Assembly (NCBI GenBank): GCA_012798155.1
Contig: JAAZNR010000290.1
Span: 1-6,674, forward strand
Direction: 5' to 3'
Source: Thermogutta sp.
GTDB taxonomy: Bacteria; Planctomycetota; Planctomycetia; Pirellulales; Thermoguttaceae
Length of the DNA: 6,674 nt
The notes beneath the pieces were generated by a model that was not told the DNA's origin, ran no database searches, and worked only from the letters and a program-made list of their open reading frames with translations. Shown here piece after piece: positions 5,385 through 6,674 of this stretch. How positions within the stretch are numbered: the stretch's first letter is position 1; the number at the start of each line of letters is the position of its first letter. The translations under genes were made by a program, and so were the position numbers.

Positions 5385-6146
5385 ATGAGCAGCGAAAAGG
5401 CCGTCGCCCTGGTTTTGCGGACCCACGACTTCAGCGAAAGCAGCGTGGTGGCCCACCTGTATACCCGAGAATTCGGGAAAATCCGCGTTCTGGCCAAGGG
5501 AGCGAAACGGCCGAAAAACCCCTTCGACTTCGCTCTTGACCTGTTGGCCCTTTGTCGAATAGTCTTCCTCCGCAAATCGACCGAGGGACTGGACTTGCTG
5601 ACCGAGGCCAAGCTGCTGCGGCGCTTTCGCGTGGAGCGCGAGAACTTGCCCGGGCTGTACGGGGCGTATTACGTCGTGGAACTTCTTCACGCCTTGACCC
5701 ACGACTACGACCCCAACCCGCCCTTGTTCGATTTGGCCGTGGAGACCATCTCGGCGCTACAGAACCAGCCGCGCCCGGCGTGGCGGGTGGCACGCTTCGA
5801 ATGGCAACTCCTAGACCTGCTGGGACACGGCCCCAGTTTGGAGGTCTGCGTGGGATGCGGGGAACCGATCGGGCAGGGAGAGCAGGGCCGGCTGTACTTC
5901 GGACTGCAAGACGGCGGCGGCCTTTGCCCACGCTGTCGCCCCGGCCGGCGTAACGTGGTGACGTTGAAGGCCGAGACCTGGCGCGTGATGCGGGCGTTGG
6001 CCTCGCCGGGGGAGGAGGCCGCGGAGGGCCGGGAGATACCGCCGCCGATCCGCGGGGAACTGCGAGGCGTGCTGAATCAGTTGATCTGTCACTTGTTGGG
6101 CCAAAGGCCGCGGATGCATGAATACCTGGCGATGCTTCCTTGGTAG
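5385..6146 (+). CDS. recO: DNA repair protein RecO
   Basis: RecO is a cytoplasmic recombination mediator. With RecR it loads RecA onto SSB-coated single-stranded DNA in the RecFOR pathway, and it anneals SSB-bound strands. This 253-residue protein has the usual length. An N-terminal OB-fold (about 1-80) carries the family pattern SEKAVALVLRTHDFSESSVVAHLYTREFGKIRVLAKGAKRPKNPF. A helical domain follows, with GLYGAYYVVELLHALT at 90-105 and RVARFEWQLLDLLGHGP at 134-150. A four-cysteine zinc-binding motif (Cys155, Cys158, Cys181, Cys184) is intact. The C-terminal helices contain RGVLNQLICHLLGQRPRMHEYL. The ATG at 5385 is preceded by GAGGAGG at 5364-5370, a rather long 14-nt spacing. No convincing promoter is seen; a TTGACG at 5310-5315 lacks a good -10 at normal spacing. 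A lipoprotein gene follows after 61 bp on the same strand. Confidence 0.96.
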   Translation: MSSEKAVALVLRTHDFSESSVVAHLYTREFGKIRVLAKGAKRPKNPFDFALDLLALCRIVFLRKSTEGLDLLTEAKLLRRFRVERENLPGLYGAYYVVELLHALTHDYDPNPPLFDLAVETISALQNQPRPAWRVARFEWQLLDLLGHGPSLEVCVGCGEPIGQGEQGRLYFGLQDGGGLCPRCRPGRRNVVTLKAETWRVMRALASPGEEAAEGREIPPPIRGELRGVLNQLICHLLGQRPRMHEYLAMLPW

Positions 6147-6207
6147 TCGCGAATGCCCCGGCACGCCCGGTCGCCGCGCCCGCCTCGCTTCGCGATACCG
6201 GAGGATC

Positions 6208-6674
6208 GTGCTCAGGGGGTTGGCGTGCCTTTTGGTGCCGCTTGCGGCGGGTTGCCGGAGCATGTTGGAGCTGCCCCCCTCCGCCCGCGATTCCGGTTAT
6301 CAAACCGCGCCGCAAGACGACGAGGGAGGCTGGCTATTTCGCCGCCTGACGGGGCAAGAGTCCGCCGCGGAAGAAGGGGCGGCGGGCGCCGGGACGCCCG
6401 CGGTCGAGGCAGGCACCCGCGCGAACCCGCCGCCGCCGGATTCCCATGCCGCCCCCGCCGCGAACGCCCCGCAACCGGTCCCGGCGGACGACGACGCCCT
6501 GGTCCTCTCCACCAGCGACGTCCCCGTGGAAAAGGAGGAAACTTGGGGACTGCTCGATCTGCCCGAGCGGTTCGTCGGGCTGTTCAAGCCCAAACGGGAC
6601 GAAGACTTGGCCCGGCGGCTCTTCCAAGAGGGCGTCGCGGCCTATCGGCAAAAGGACTACGTCACGGCGGCGGC
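6208..6674 (+). CDS. Partial TPR lipoprotein downstream of recO (runs off right edge)
   Basis: The frame is open for 155 codons to the edge. From a GTG at 6208 it starts MLRGLACLLVPLAAGC, a compact type II signal peptide with lipobox LAAGC and Cys16. GGAGG (6200-6204) precedes it, though only 3 nt away; a TTG at 6220 would give a shorter signal peptide. Residues 17-50 include GGWLFRRLTG. Residues 52-111 are an Ala, Pro and acidic linker. A conserved-looking segment (TWGLLDLPERFVGLF) then leads to DLARRLFQEGVAAYRQKDYVTAA (133-155), which has the spacing of a first tetratricopeptide helix pair. A lipoprotein with TPRs starting after a linker directly behind recO fits a planctomycete arrangement I remember, with a BamD-like or general TPR scaffold role. 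Only the start is visible, so BamD identity is not claimed. Confidence 0.8.
   Translation, partial: MLRGLACLLVPLAAGCRSMLELPPSARDSGYQTAPQDDEGGWLFRRLTGQESAAEEGAAGAGTPAVEAGTRANPPPPDSHAAPAANAPQPVPADDDALVLSTSDVPVEKEETWGLLDLPERFVGLFKPKRDEDLARRLFQEGVAAYRQKDYVTAA

Noticed and set aside
5431..6315. A 294-codon minus-strand frame across recO
   Set aside because: Low-complexity Arg, Pro and Ala translation typical of a GC-rich shadow frame; recO on the plus strand is secure.

Overview
The window reads as chromosomal DNA of a Planctomycetota bacterium, probably of the Pirellulales type. This rests on high GC, a DUF1559 pilin-like protein beside a small transthyretin-fold lipoprotein, a CRTAC1-type FG-GAP/ASPIC protein, a recO gene followed by a TPR lipoprotein, and GC-rich intergenic palindromes of a kind I associate with this phylum from memory (no search was possible).

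Layout. Positions 1-4416 carry four genes on the minus strand. In transcription order they are a 171-residue carboxypeptidase-regulatory-like lipoprotein (4416-3901), a DUF1559 protein with a type IV pilin-like N-terminus (3507-2410), a CRTAC1-like seven-repeat FG-GAP/VCBS protein with a C-terminal ASPIC/UnbV domain (2216-417), and the first 127 residues of another lipoprotein that runs off the left edge (382-1). Terminator-like hairpins with T-rich tails follow the first two genes, so the cluster looks like at least three transcription units: the small lipoprotein, the DUF1559 gene, and CRTAC1 plus the left-edge lipoprotein. All four products are predicted to be exported or anchored at the envelope.

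Positions 4417-5384 are a 968-bp gene-free stretch packed with repeats: two 85-bp direct repeats (83/85 identical), an imperfect palindrome, a perfect 9-bp hairpin, and a 158-bp MITE-like palindromic element with perfect 11-bp terminal inverted repeats. The last sits between 10-bp direct repeats and, further out, a second pair of 27-bp direct repeats.

Positions 5385-6674 are on the plus strand. They hold a complete recO (253 aa, zinc-finger cysteines intact), then a lipoprotein with a low-complexity linker that reaches the start of a TPR and is cut by the right edge.

No CRISPR, tRNA, rRNA, integrase, toxin-antitoxin or recognisable defence system is visible. The most notable material is non-coding: the MITE-like element upstream of recO, the paired 85-bp repeats, and a 27-bp tandem repeat upstream of the DUF1559 gene.
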